Below are positions 52,255 to 63,616 of a DNA stretch of 64,000 bases, one piece after another. The translations under genes were made by a program, and so were the position numbers. Source of the DNA: Simmondsia chinensis (taxonomy: Eukaryota; Streptophyta; Magnoliopsida; Caryophyllales; Simmondsiaceae); assembly GCA_018398585.1 (NCBI GenBank), contig JAGTTD010000002.1:30992186-31056185 (forward strand), written 5' to 3'. The stretch's first letter is position 1. Each line of letters begins with the position of its first letter. Under the pieces are notes generated by a model. That model ran no database searches, was not told the origin of the DNA, and worked only from the letters and a program-made list of their open reading frames with translations.

Positions 52255-54485
52255 TGTAACAACTACAAGAGTCAATGCCGACGGTTGGGTTTACACTTCT
52301 CAACTATAATCACAACAAAAGGCACCTATTAGAGCACTTAGAGTAGGAGACTATTTTCCCTACCTAAGCCCCCGGTTGGATAGTGACGCTTCGTGACATC
52401 TCACGTGCGAGAGCTCCCGGGAATAAGGTTATCTCTATAAATCTCTTTGCCCTAATGCCAGTTATTGGGACGAATTTTAAAAATTCTCCCTAATTTTATA
52501 AAGTTTACATAGCGGGAAGGGGTTTAGAATTCAGAACTCTAAATATAGGGTTGATTTAAAATTTCTAATTTTAAATCTACATATTTAAATTCATAATTTA
52601 AATCTATATATCTAAATTCTTAATTTAGATCTACAGGCCTTTTACTCTAATATATTCATAACAATACATAAACTTAAACATACATAATAATAAATACTAT
52701 AAATAAATAGAAAAGCGAAAACTAAAAGTGAAGGAAAAAAAAAGTACCTAGAATTGCTCCAATATAGAATACTAGAAAGAATAATAATCTTTAGAAGAAC
52801 ACCAAAATCGAGACCCCGTAATTTTCTACGCAATGACCTTGAGTTGACCGGAAGATGCACTCTGAAAAATATTAAACGAGGAAAGAAAAATTTTAAAGGA
52901 AAATTTTCTCTCCAATTAGGTCTCTAAAACAATTTCAGAAACCCTAAAAAAATTTGCTTTAATTGAATGTCAAACCTCTGGAATAGGCACCTCTACTTAT
53001 AGGAGTGTATCGGAGCGAAAAGTCTCAATTTTTCGACGTGGGACTCAAAGTTCAAATACAAAATGCAGCGTTTAACTCTAAAAAGCAACAAAACGCCACG
53101 TATCGTGCACTGTACATGCCGTCCTTGCCCTATCACCGCGTGCCACGTGGAACATGGTGATTGGTCCGTGCCCTTAGGCGCTGATCCTTCCCAGGGCACT
53201 CCAGCTCGCGATCCGTGAGCACACGGATCGACCCCTGTTTTGAGAATTCTAAGATTTTTTTTTTTTTTTTTGGCTCTGTTTCTACATGTAAAAATTCATC
53301 TCATGAATTTTAATTTTTAAAATTATTTTATTTTATAATTTTTAATTTTTATTCATCTCAAGAATAATGTTTGGCAAAATTAATTTACCCATCTTATGGA
53401 TAAATAATTTATCTCATGAATTTTTTAATATTTTTCCAATGGTAATATATACGGAGGCTTGCGTAGGGGTCTCAGGGACAATTTAAATCTAGCCCCAAAT
53501 GGGTTAAATTAATCATCTCATGAAATAATTTAATTACCATTTAATAAGATTTAATTCCACTAAATAAATCTCACTGCACCTCAAACTTAAACCATTTATT
53601 CGATATTTTCCTAATAAACTGTATTGATGACAACAACCCCTCCACTAGATTTCCATGACGAAGAATAAGTATAACTACTACCATTATCCTCCTCACGGCT
53701 TCTTTATTAGTTACCGACTTGCCCTTCATTGCATAATCCATTTATACTTGAACATGTTCATAGTATAAATTCCAAATGTCAAACATTTGGAATACTTTGG
53801 CCAAAGTTTTCAAACTATTCAAATACTTGCGAATCAACTAAGGAGACATCTGGATCTCATAAGAGACTGTAGATTCCTTATCGAATACTTAATCCTTGTC
53901 ACATTTCACGCTGCTATCCATTGTACGTGGCCATTCAGTCATGCATTTAGACCTTACTTATAGTACACCAAAGTAACTAACACTCCATGCCCAAGTCCAT
54001 AATATTCTTAGGATTTAGAATCGTCATTCAAACAGTACAACATGAATCACTCATTTCTGATAGTAGTCTAGAAACAAGCAACTCACATGGTCCAACTCAG
54101 TATGTCAATCTTATTCAACACACTAACATAACACTTTTGGATCACCATCCACATGACCAAAACAAGTTATCTAAAGTTTCATGTTATACTTTTAGCATAC
54201 AAGTGGTCCAAACTTGTCTTCAACTACGAGTCTTTCAAACAACAATCCATATCATTTGTTCCAAGTCTATATGTGGGTTAATCTCATAAAGCACTTATAA
54301 CAAACATGTAAATTGTAGTTTGAGGACTAGACCCATCTCATGGATGTTTCCAAAAAGAAAATTACATGCAGTGTAAATGCTCGCTTACACAAATTTAACA
54401 AGGAAACAACTAGAACTTCAATTTTATTCTTAAATAAAATAATATTAACATAATGAATCTGGATTTTAGGACACTATTCCTGGCA
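52255..54485 (-). repeat. 3' LTR of element D
   Basis: 2.23 kb, from TGTAACAACTACAAGAGTC to CTATTCCTGGCA (plus strand). It is colinear with 56747-58999 and with 61042-62874. On the minus strand it directly follows the polypurine tract (AATCTCCCACTTGTCC on the plus strand). Short open frames such as 52860-52642 recur at 61598-61401 and are non-coding LTR sequence. Confidence 0.8.
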
Positions 54486-56741
54486 ATCTCCCACTTGTCC
54501 TAAATCTAATTTATGACAAGCTTTATACCCATCTCCTTTGTGTATGAACCAAAAGTCTACTATGCCAATTATTCTATCTGAACCAACATGCCCTCTATGC
54601 AACTTTTGAAGCTACAACGTATTTAGCCTCTATGGTGAAGTCAGTAATACAATACTGCTTGACATTCCTCCCACCAATGGCTCCTACTCCAAGGGTAAAG
54701 CCATGCCCGGACGTCGAACGTCTAGCATATATATTTGACTAGAAGTCTTAAATCAATATATCCAACTGGAATCAGCTCGTCACTTTGAAAGATCAACATA
54801 TAATCTCTAATCCTTCTTAAGTACTAGAAAAAACACGTCATTGCCACCTAGTGCATCGGACTCAAGTTAGACTGATACCTGCTTACTATACCATAGCATA
54901 GCAAATATATGGTCTTGTACACAGCATGGCATACATGAGGACCCCACTGCCAAAGTATATGGAATATTCCTCAACTGTTCCTCCTCTTGAGGTGCCATAG
55001 AGCATTGCTCTAAAGAGAAAAAGGGACTCCATGCCGGAAAGGTTAAAAACCTTTCTTAAAGTCCTCCATGCAATACCTTGACAACATTTTGCAAATATAA
55101 GTGGCTAGAGGAAGACCCGACATCCTACGTTTACGACCTCACAGAAGCTTAATCCTAAGAGTAGAGTTGGCTTCTCCTATGTCTTTTGTATTGAGCTCTC
55201 ATGACAACCAAGTCTTTACGGCTAATGACACCCCCACATCATTCTAAGTAAGTAGTATATTGTTGACATACAATACCAAGAAAGTCACTACTTTCTCTTA
55301 ATGTTGTTTGTACACACAAGGTTCGTTCAACCAACTGCCTAAAACTACAAGACTTAATTACTTCATTGTGACTAAAAGGATCAGATTCAATACCACGATC
55401 AACCAATAAAAGTTCTCGCTATGAACCTGCTAGGCGTCTTGACAATCCTCCCACCACACCTAAGCTCTCGTGCACCTGTTAAATTTTTGTTCCAATAAGT
55501 ATGTGCATCTAATGCATTCACTATGTCTTGAATTTTCAGAATTAGTGTCATTTTCTTTTAATTGTTATAATACTAATTTATTTTTGTTTTTGTAGTTTAC
55601 TTGCAAAATCCTTTTCTAAGTATTTTGCATTGTATTTACAAAAACCTTTTTAATTAAAAACTATAGAAAAGACTGTCTTTATTCCTTTTGTTTGCAACAC
55701 CATTCTACTGCAGTATACCGAGAGCAGAAAGCTAAGATCTTATCTCGTTTTAAGTTAGAAAATCCAGAAATTCGCCCAAAAATATTCACCACCTCGATCT
55801 GACCGAAGTGACTTAACTTGTTTACCTAATAGCTTTTAAACTTTAACTTTCTACTCTTTGAATTTTTTTAAAATGTTTGACTTATGTCCCATTAGGCTTT
55901 GACTTATGTCTCATTAGGTAAACATGTCCATGTCTTGAGTAATCATCACCAATGTGATTAAGTTCTCATTCCCACATATTTCCTGAACATGTATTGGTCC
56001 AAATGCATCTATGTGAACCAGCTCAAGCAAATCACCAACCCCATTTCCTTTACTCTTAAAGACAAACTTGGTCATCTATCTTTCCATGTAGGATTCGCAG
56101 GCTGGCAATGACCTTAAGTCCAAAGCCTCTATCAGTCCATCTTTTACTAGCCTTTGGATCCTGTTCGAATTAGTGTGACCTAAATGTTGGTGCCATATAT
56201 AGGCAATATCCCTTTCAAGGTGTTTTCCTTTAGGAGATCGAACAAGTGAGCTTGTGATAGATTCCTTTAAATAAATATGAGAGTTTTGATCAATAAACAA
56301 CATGAATAGATCATTGATGAAAGTATATTTTCCAAATTTATTTGTTGTATTAAAAGGTTCGTAATCAAAATCAACTGAATAACAATTATTCATAAAACGA
56401 GTTACAGAAATCAAATTTTTGTGCAAAATAGCTACAAATAATCAATCTTTTAAAATCAAAAACTCGAACACTAAAGACTAAGCTAACATCTCCGACAGTT
56501 AAGACCACTACTCTTGTACTGTCCCTGACCATCAAGTATAGCTCCCCATCATGCAACCTTTTAGTTAGCCTGAGCCCCTATAACAAATTACAGACATGGT
56601 CAGTTAAACCTGAGTCCACACACCAGAAACATGGTGGACTCCCAATTGTGCATGGCAGAACTAAGCTAGATATCAATTATCTTCACCAGATGGCTTTTTA
56701 GTCTTTCTAAGAAGACAAGCTAAGTACTTAGTACAATTTTT
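54486..56741 (-). pseudogene. Copia D pol: pre-integrase, integrase, RT, RNase H remnants
   Basis: The open piece 56426-56076 is the GAG-pre-integrase domain (KNLISVTRFMNNCYSVDFDY, IWHQHLGHTNSNRIQRLVKD, SLPACESYMER). The integrase start follows (GNGVGDLLELVHIDAFGPI near 56020), then VKSLRSDRGGEYFW at about 55800, where a deletion leads to RT. The RT segment near 55290-55250 reads TFLVLYVNNILL: the YVDD box has become YVNN, so the catalytic Asp residues are gone. RNase H remnants (CITDFTIEAKYVVASKVA near 54650-54600) end before the polypurine tract. Stops are frequent. Confidence 0.75.
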
Positions 56742-59004
56742 CATCCTGTTGGGAAAAACATAAAAAATTTGTTGAAAAATAAACTCTAATGCCTACTATT
56801 GGGTTCACAATTCTCAACTATGGTCATAACAATAGGCACCTATTAGAGCACAGAGAGTAGGATACTCGTCTCTCTACCTAAGCCCCCGGTCGGAGAGTCA
56901 CGCTTTGTGACACCTAACGTGAGAGAGTTCTCGGGAATAAGTTTATCTCTATAAACCTTTTGCCCTAATACCGGTTGTTGGGATGAATTTCAAAATTCTC
57001 CCTAAAGTTTAAGCAGCGGAATAGGTTTAGAATTCATAACTCCAAACCTAGGGATGATTTAAAATTCCTAATTTAAATCTACTGACTTAAATTCATAATT
57101 TAAATCATCAGACCTAAATTCTTAATTTAGTTCTACAGGCCTTTTACTATAATACATTCATTACAATACATAAACTTAAATAGACATAATAACGAATACT
57201 GTAAATAAATAAAAAAGCGAAACTAGAAGAATAAGGAAAGAAAAACATACCTGGAATAGCTCCAAAAAAAGAAAAAACAGAAAGAAAATAATATTCTTCA
57301 AAATCGAGACCCCGAGACCTTCTACGTAATGATCTCGAACTGCTCGGAGGGTGGGCTCCGAAGAATATTAAACTGAGGAAAGAAAATTTTCAACGGAAAT
57401 TTTTTCTCTCTAATTAGATATCCGAAACAATTTCAGAAACCCTAAATAAATATTTCAACTCCAATGCCAAACCTCGAAATAAGCTCCTTTATTTACAGGA
57501 ATATACCGGAGCAAAAAAATAACGAAAATTTGATGTGGGATGCGTACAAAATAATCGCAGTTTTAATACAAAATGCAGCGTATCGTTTAAATAAACAATC
57601 AAAACGCCGCGTTTCATTGACCCAAAACGTGCCTGTTATTTTAATTCAAAACGCGTGACACGTGGTAGCGTCTAATTAGTCCGCTCCCGTGCACGTGGAT
57701 CGCCAGGCCACGACCCAGCGTGTGTCAGATTCGAAGAACACGGATTGCTAGTTGTGCGCGATTTTCGTCCTTTTTTTGTTTTTGCTTTGTTTCCCACATG
57801 TAAAAATTCATCTTATAAACTTTAATTTTCAAAATTATTTTACTTTATAATTTTTAACTTTTATTCATCTCATGTATAATGTTCGGCCAAATTAATTTAG
57901 CCATCTTATGGATAAATAATTCATCTCATGAATTCTTTAATATTTTTCTAATAGCAATAAATACAGAGGCTTGCGCATGGACCTCAGGGACAATTTAAAA
58001 CTAGCTCCAAATGGGTTAAGTTAAACCACCTCATATATTAATTTAATTACCATTTAATGAGACTTAATTCCACTAAATAAATCTAACTGAACTCCATACT
58101 TAAATTATTTATTCGATATCTCCCTAATAGACTGTATTGATGACAACAACCCCTCCACCAGATGTCCATGATAGTGGATAAATATAACTACTACCATTAA
58201 CCTCCTTACAGCTTCTTCATGAGTTACCGACTCGCCCTTCACTGAATAATTCATTTATACTTGAACATATTTACAGCATAAATTCCAAATGTCAAACACT
58301 TAGAACACTTTGGCCAAAGATTCCGAACTATTCAAATATTTGCGAATCAACTAAGGGGACATCTGTATCTCATAAGAGACTGTAGATTCCCTATTAAATA
58401 CCTGATCATTGTCACACTTCACACTGCTACCCAATGTACGTGGGATTTTAGTCATTCATTTAGACCTTACTTATAGTACACCAAAGTAACTAACGCTCCA
58501 TGCACAAGTCCAGAATACCCTCAGGATTTAGAGTCATCGTTCAAACAATACAACGTGAATCACTCATCTCCGATAGTAATCTAGAAATAAGTAACCCACC
58601 TGGTCCAACTCAGTGTGTCAATCTTATTCAACACACTAACCTAACACTTTTGGATCTCCATCCACATGACCAAGACAAGTCATCTAAAGTGTCACGTTAT
58701 AGTCTTCACATACAAGTGGTCCAAACTTGTCTTCGACTACGAGTCTTTCAAACAACAATCCATACCACTTGTTCCAAGTCTATTTATGGCTTAATCTCAT
58801 AAACCACTTGGAACAAACATGTAAATTGTAGTTTAAAGACTACACCCATCTCATGGATGTCTCCCAAAAGAAAATCACATGCAGTATAAATGCTCATATA
58901 CGCAAATTTAACTAGGAAACGACTAGAACTTCAATTTTATTTATTAATTAAAATAATATATCCAGAATAAATTTGGATTTCAGGACACTGTTCCTAACAC
59001 ATCC
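56742..59004 (-). mobile_element. Solo LTR of family D with perfect CATCC duplication
   Basis: The LTR is 56747-58999 (2253 bp), with plus-strand ends TGTTGGGAA and TTCCTAACA that are inverted repeats but for one base. It is flanked by CATCC at 56742-56746 and 59000-59004. It inserted into the gag zinc-knuckle codons of element D, which belongs to the same family. It has no internal region, so it is the product of LTR-LTR recombination. Confidence 0.9.
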
Positions 59005-59176
59005 AGTGGCCAGTCTTTCCGCAAAAGAAACACTTTCCTTTTGCCAACTTCTTTATAGACTTCATTGCTACTATAGCCACCTTGCCCTTTCCTTTCTTTC
59101 CAATAGGTCCCTTGTGATTAATAATTAAGTCCAACTTGGTTCTTTTAGGCAAAGTAATTTGGTCCAATGAGTTCAT
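59000..59176 (-). pseudogene. Copia D gag C-terminus with split zinc knuckle
   Basis: The minus-strand frame 59176-58994 reads MNSLDQITLPKRTKLDLIIN, GKKGKGKVAIVAMK, then GKCFFCGKTGHW, the first three ligands (C, C, H) of a CCHC knuckle. The solo LTR starts before the fourth Cys. The remainder of the knuckle is found on the other side of the insertion, at about 56741-56730 (KNCTKYL). Confidence 0.8.
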
Positions 59177-59179
59177 TAT

Positions 59180-61026
59180 GCATTAGTAATCAAGTGAAGT
59201 TCACCAGTCGTATCCATTTCAAAATACTGTAAATGCAAAAATTCGTATAACTGCCTAACAAGAGTCATGTATAATGCCGTGATATCTATTCTTTCAATTT
59301 AGCATACACAATATATCAGACATCCACCAAACTATACTATCATGCATACAACGATGACCCAAACACACCACTCCTTACTCCCCGGCATCGGGGTCGCACG
59401 AAGCTAGTTCGGGTGAGAACTATTATCAATTAACATATTTTCTTATAACTCTTACTAAACATGATTAACTCACTACTTTACCTTAGTCTCTAACAAAACA
59501 CAAAAGAGCTCCTCGAGGAGGCTAATGCGTCCTACTAGTTAAGTGTAAACCATTACCTAAACCTCCTTACAAATACACGAAATACTCCACGGCAGCGCGG
59601 TCACATCGCTTTTTTGCACTTCGGTTCTTCCTCAAAACCTGTAATCTGCAAACCGACATCAACCCCAAGGAGGTCTATCCATCTACTATACTACTAGACC
59701 GGTAATGGAGACCATGAGGTTATGACAATTTAAACCTTACTCCCACTTGATTTTTAAAACTAGTGGTTTTTAATTAACTTGCGATTTACAACCTAGATGA
59801 TCTCATAACCTCATTTAGAATCTCATTCCAAAATTAAAAATAATTAATTAATTAATTAATTAATTTAAAACATTATCGTTTTATAACATCAATTATCTTA
59901 TAATCTAATTTTAGAATCTCATACTAAATCGTGATCAATAAAATTGTTAATTAATTTTACCTTTAAAACGGCACTATAGATTATCTCATAACCTTTTCTT
60001 TATTTGTATAAAAACAATACCCAAAAAAATTAAATTATCACATAATCTACCTTTTAGAATCACATTCTAAAACTAAACAAATTAATAGAAGTTAATTTTT
60101 ACTTAAAATAGTGCTATAATTTAGATTATTTCATAATCTATTTTTAAAATCTAATTCTAAAACTAAATTAATTAATAAAAAATTAATTTCATTTAAAAAA
60201 TGGTGACAACATAGAACTTAGACTATCACATAGTCTACTTTTAAAATCACGTTCTAAAATTTAAAAAAGCTTAGACTATCTCATAGTCTTTTTAAAACCT
60301 TATTCTAAAATAATTTAAAGTAATTTTTATTTAAAACAACACAAATTCACAACTTAGATTATCTCATAATCTAATTTAGAATCTCATTCTAAAAGAAATT
60401 AATTAATGAAACAATTAATTGATAATTATAATGTACATTAGTATTAACATCTACATGTCCCATAAATAAATAAAAAATTAAATTTTTAAAAAAAAAATTT
60501 GGGTTCTGACGTGCTGACATCATCAAAAAAAATTTTAATAAATTAAAATAACTTAATTTAAAATAAATAATTAAATCTAATCTTATTAGATTAATTTTAT
60601 CCGATTTCACAAATCTTGACAAAATAATCATAATCTCATTATACATACTACGTAATCCAAAAATTGTAGGTTGTTAGATTCGAATCAACGATTAATTCTT
60701 TAACGATTTAAACAATTTAAACTGTTATTTTAAACAACCTCTTTAACTATTAACTCTTTTAACGAATTAAACAATTTAAGTCATTGCTTTAAATAACTTA
60801 GTTAAACATTAATTCTTTTTTCCGATTTAAACAATTTGAATCATTATAGTAAAAGAAACAATTTAATTAATTATTTATTCTTTAATAATTTAAACAATGT
60901 AAATCACTACTTTAAAGAAATTTTTCTTCTTAATAAAATCTCTATTTTATTAAATCACAGATCTCTTTATTTCAATCTTATTATACCTATTTATATATAT
61001 ATATATTATGAATATAATCAGAGACT
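59180..61026 (-). repeat. Long repetitive leader of element D
   Basis: 1.8 kb without a usable frame. At about 59780-60410 some eight diverged units contain AGATTATCTCATAATCT-like words followed by AGAATCTCATTCTAAAA. At about 60680-60910 four units contain CGATTTAAACAATTTAAA followed by a TCATTACTTTAAA-type end. A short (ATTA)n run lies near 59845, and TATATATATATA near 60992. Gag would be expected here but cannot be seen. Confidence 0.7.
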
Positions 61027-61039
61027 GTCTTTGATACCA
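61027..61039 (-). other. Primer binding site of element D
   Basis: The minus strand reads TGGTATCAAAGAC, similar to the initiator-Met primer site, 2 bases after the LTR end. Confidence 0.7.
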
Positions 61040-61041
61040 AT

Positions 61042-62874
61042 TGTTGGGAAAATATAACTCTAATGCCGACTATTGGGTTCACAGTTCTCAACTATGGTCA
61101 CAATAAAAGGCACATATCAGAGCACTTAGAGTAACAAACTCTTCTCTCTACCTAAGCCCCAAGTCGGAGAGTCACGTTTCGTGACACCTCACGTGCGAGA
61201 GCTCCCGGGAATAGGGTTATCTATATAAATTCATTTACTCTAATACCAGTTGTTGGGACGAATTTCAAAAATTCTTCCTAATTTTATGAAGTTTAAGCAG
61301 CAGAAGGGGTTTAGAATTCATAATTCTAAACATAGGGTTGATTTAAAATTCATAATTTAAATCTGCATATCTAAATTCTTAATTTAGATCTACAAGTCTT
61401 TTACTCTAATAGATTCATTACAATACATAATCTTAAACAAACGTAATAGCTACTTCCATAAATAAATAGAAAAGCAAAAACTAAAAGTGAGGGAAAGATT
61501 ATGTACCTAGAATTGCTCCAATATAGAATACTAGAAAGAATAATAATCTCTAGAAGAATATCAAAATCGAGACCCCGCAATCTTCTATGCAATGACATAG
61601 AGCTGCCCGGAGGGTGGGCTCCAAAAAATATTAGACTAGGAAAGAAAAATTTTAAAGGAAAATTTTCTCTCCAATTAGGTCTCTAAAACAATTTCAGAAA
61701 CCTTAAAAAATTTTGGTTTAATTGAATGCTAAACCTCTGGAATAGGTACCTCTATTTAGAGGAGTGTACCGGAGCAAAAAGTCTCAATTTTTCAATGTGG
61801 GACTCAGAGTTCAAATACAAAACGTAGCGTTTAACTCTAAAAAGGCAACAAAACACCGCGCATCATGCATAGTACATGCCATCCTTGCCCTATCACCGCA
61901 TGCCACGTGGCACACGGTGATTGGTCCATGACCTTAGGTGCGGATCCTTCCCAGGCCATTCCAGCATGCGATCCGTGAGCACATTGATTGACCTCTGTTT
62001 TGAGAATTCTGCGATTTTTTTGTTTTCCCATATGTAAAAATTTATCGCATGAATTTTAATTTTTTTAAATTATTTTATTTTATAATTTTAAATTTTTATT
62101 CATCTCATAAATAATGTTTGGCAAAATTAATTTACCCATCTCATGGATAAATAATTCATCTCATGAATTCTTTAATATTTTTCTAAAGGCAACAAATATA
62201 GAGGCTTGCGTAGGAACCTCAGAGACAATTTAAATCTAGCTCCAAATGGGTTAAATTAATCATCTCATGAAATAATTTAATTACCATTTAATGAGGCTTA
62301 ATTCCACTAAATAAATCTCATTGCACTCTAGACTTAAACCATTTATCCAATATTTCCCTAATAGATTGTATTGATTACAACAACCCTTCTACTAGATGTC
62401 CATGACGAAGAATGAGTATAACTACTACCAATATCCTTCTCACAACTTCTCTATTAGTTACCAACTAGCCCTTCACTGAATAATCTATTTATACTTAAAC
62501 ATATTCATAGTACAAATTCTAAATGTCAAACATTTGGAATATTTTGGCCAAAGTTTCCGAACTATTCAAATACTTGCGAATCAACTAAGGGGACTTCTGT
62601 ATCTCATAAGAGACTATAGATTTGCTATTGAATACCAGATCCTTGTCACTCTTCACATCGCTACCTAGTGTACGTGGGAATTCAGTCATGCGTTTAGACC
62701 TTACTTATAGTACACCAAAGTAATTAACGATCCATGCCTAAGTCCAGAATACTCTCAGGATTTAGAGTCGTCGTTCAAACTGTACAACATGAATCACTTA
62801 TCTCCGATAATGGTCTAGAATCAAGTAACTCACATGGCCCAACTTAGTGTCTTAATTTTATTAAACACACTAAC
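61042..62874 (-). repeat. 5' LTR of element D, cut by element H
   Basis: The plus strand starts TGTTGGGAAAATATAAC. It is colinear with 52255-54485 and 56747-58999 until AACACACTAAC at 62874, where element H begins. The last 380 bases or so of the LTR should resume on the far side of H, outside the window. Confidence 0.8.
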
Positions 62875-63502
62875 TGTCACGATCCTTGACCGTGACCTTG
62901 TCCTAAGCAATACACTAAGGCGCATATTAGTATTTTATTATATTTTCTATAGTTTATAGTTTTATCCGGAATATTCTAGAACGCTCTGAAAGCTTCTAGA
63001 ATGTTTCCTCACATGTAATGTCGCTAATTAGTAGTATTTACATAAGATAATTACCTAAAATATATTGTAAGAGGACAACCCTTGGGAAGTGCTTAGGGGC
63101 ACAATGAAACAATGGGATGTGTCCCTTGGGAGTAACAAGTGCACATGTGCCAAAATGAATCTAGACACTTTCTTGCCTTGCAAGCTTGGGCCGGTCATTA
63201 AATGGGCAACGTTGGGCGGGTTGGGTAGTTTTAGGCTCTTCTCTTGTTTATTTTCTATGTTTGGGCAATCCTTATAAGTAGGAGTAGAAGCTACGTATTG
63301 ATCATCCAATCCAACTAAAATATTATAAATAAAATCGCTCTATTTTCTCATCTTGAATTTCTATCTTTTCGCATCTAAACTTCCTCTTTTTTTTCTGATC
63401 TTAACTCTAATTTACCTTCTTTTCTCATCCAACTCTCAAAAACCTATCCAATATCAACCGAGTTCCATCCGGGCTCAAGTCATGAATCTTAGGATTGTGA
63501 CA
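62875..63502 (+). repeat. 5' LTR of element H
   Basis: 628 bp with inverted ends TGTCAC and GTGACA. It contains short frames only. TATTATAAATAAAA near 63325-63338 is TATA-like. Confidence 0.8.
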
Positions 63503-63505
63503 AAA

Positions 63506-63517
63506 TGGTATCAGAGC
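63506..63517 (+). other. Primer binding site of element H
   Basis: TGGTATCAGAGC, an exact match to the common plant initiator-Met tRNA primer site, 3 bases after the LTR. Confidence 0.9.
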
Positions 63518-63616
63518 TATCTTGCGATCAAGGGGCTCGTTCTATCAAAAAAAAATTCCGCTGCTACCATAGCTGAGTTGATCCGAAGGGGGAAAAAAAG
63601 GAGTTCCGCTACAACA

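Larger units (their letters stand above)
52255..62874 (-). mobile_element. Ty1/copia element D with long LTRs, twice interrupted
   Basis: On the minus strand: 5' LTR (from about 62874, cut by element H, to 61042), primer site, a long repetitive leader, gag zinc knuckle, pre-integrase, integrase, RT, RNase H, polypurine tract GACAAGTGGGAGATT, 3' LTR (54485-52255). A solo LTR of the same family sits in the zinc knuckle. Gag upstream of the knuckle is not recognisable. Pol is heavily decayed, with deletions between integrase and RT. Confidence 0.8.

Noticed and set aside
54000..54290. 100-codon frame recurring at 58500-58802
   Set aside because: It recurs because both lie in D-family LTRs; LTRs do not code for protein here.
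63055..63309. Minus-strand frame of 84 codons
   Set aside because: It lies within the H LTR on the opposite strand with no motif.
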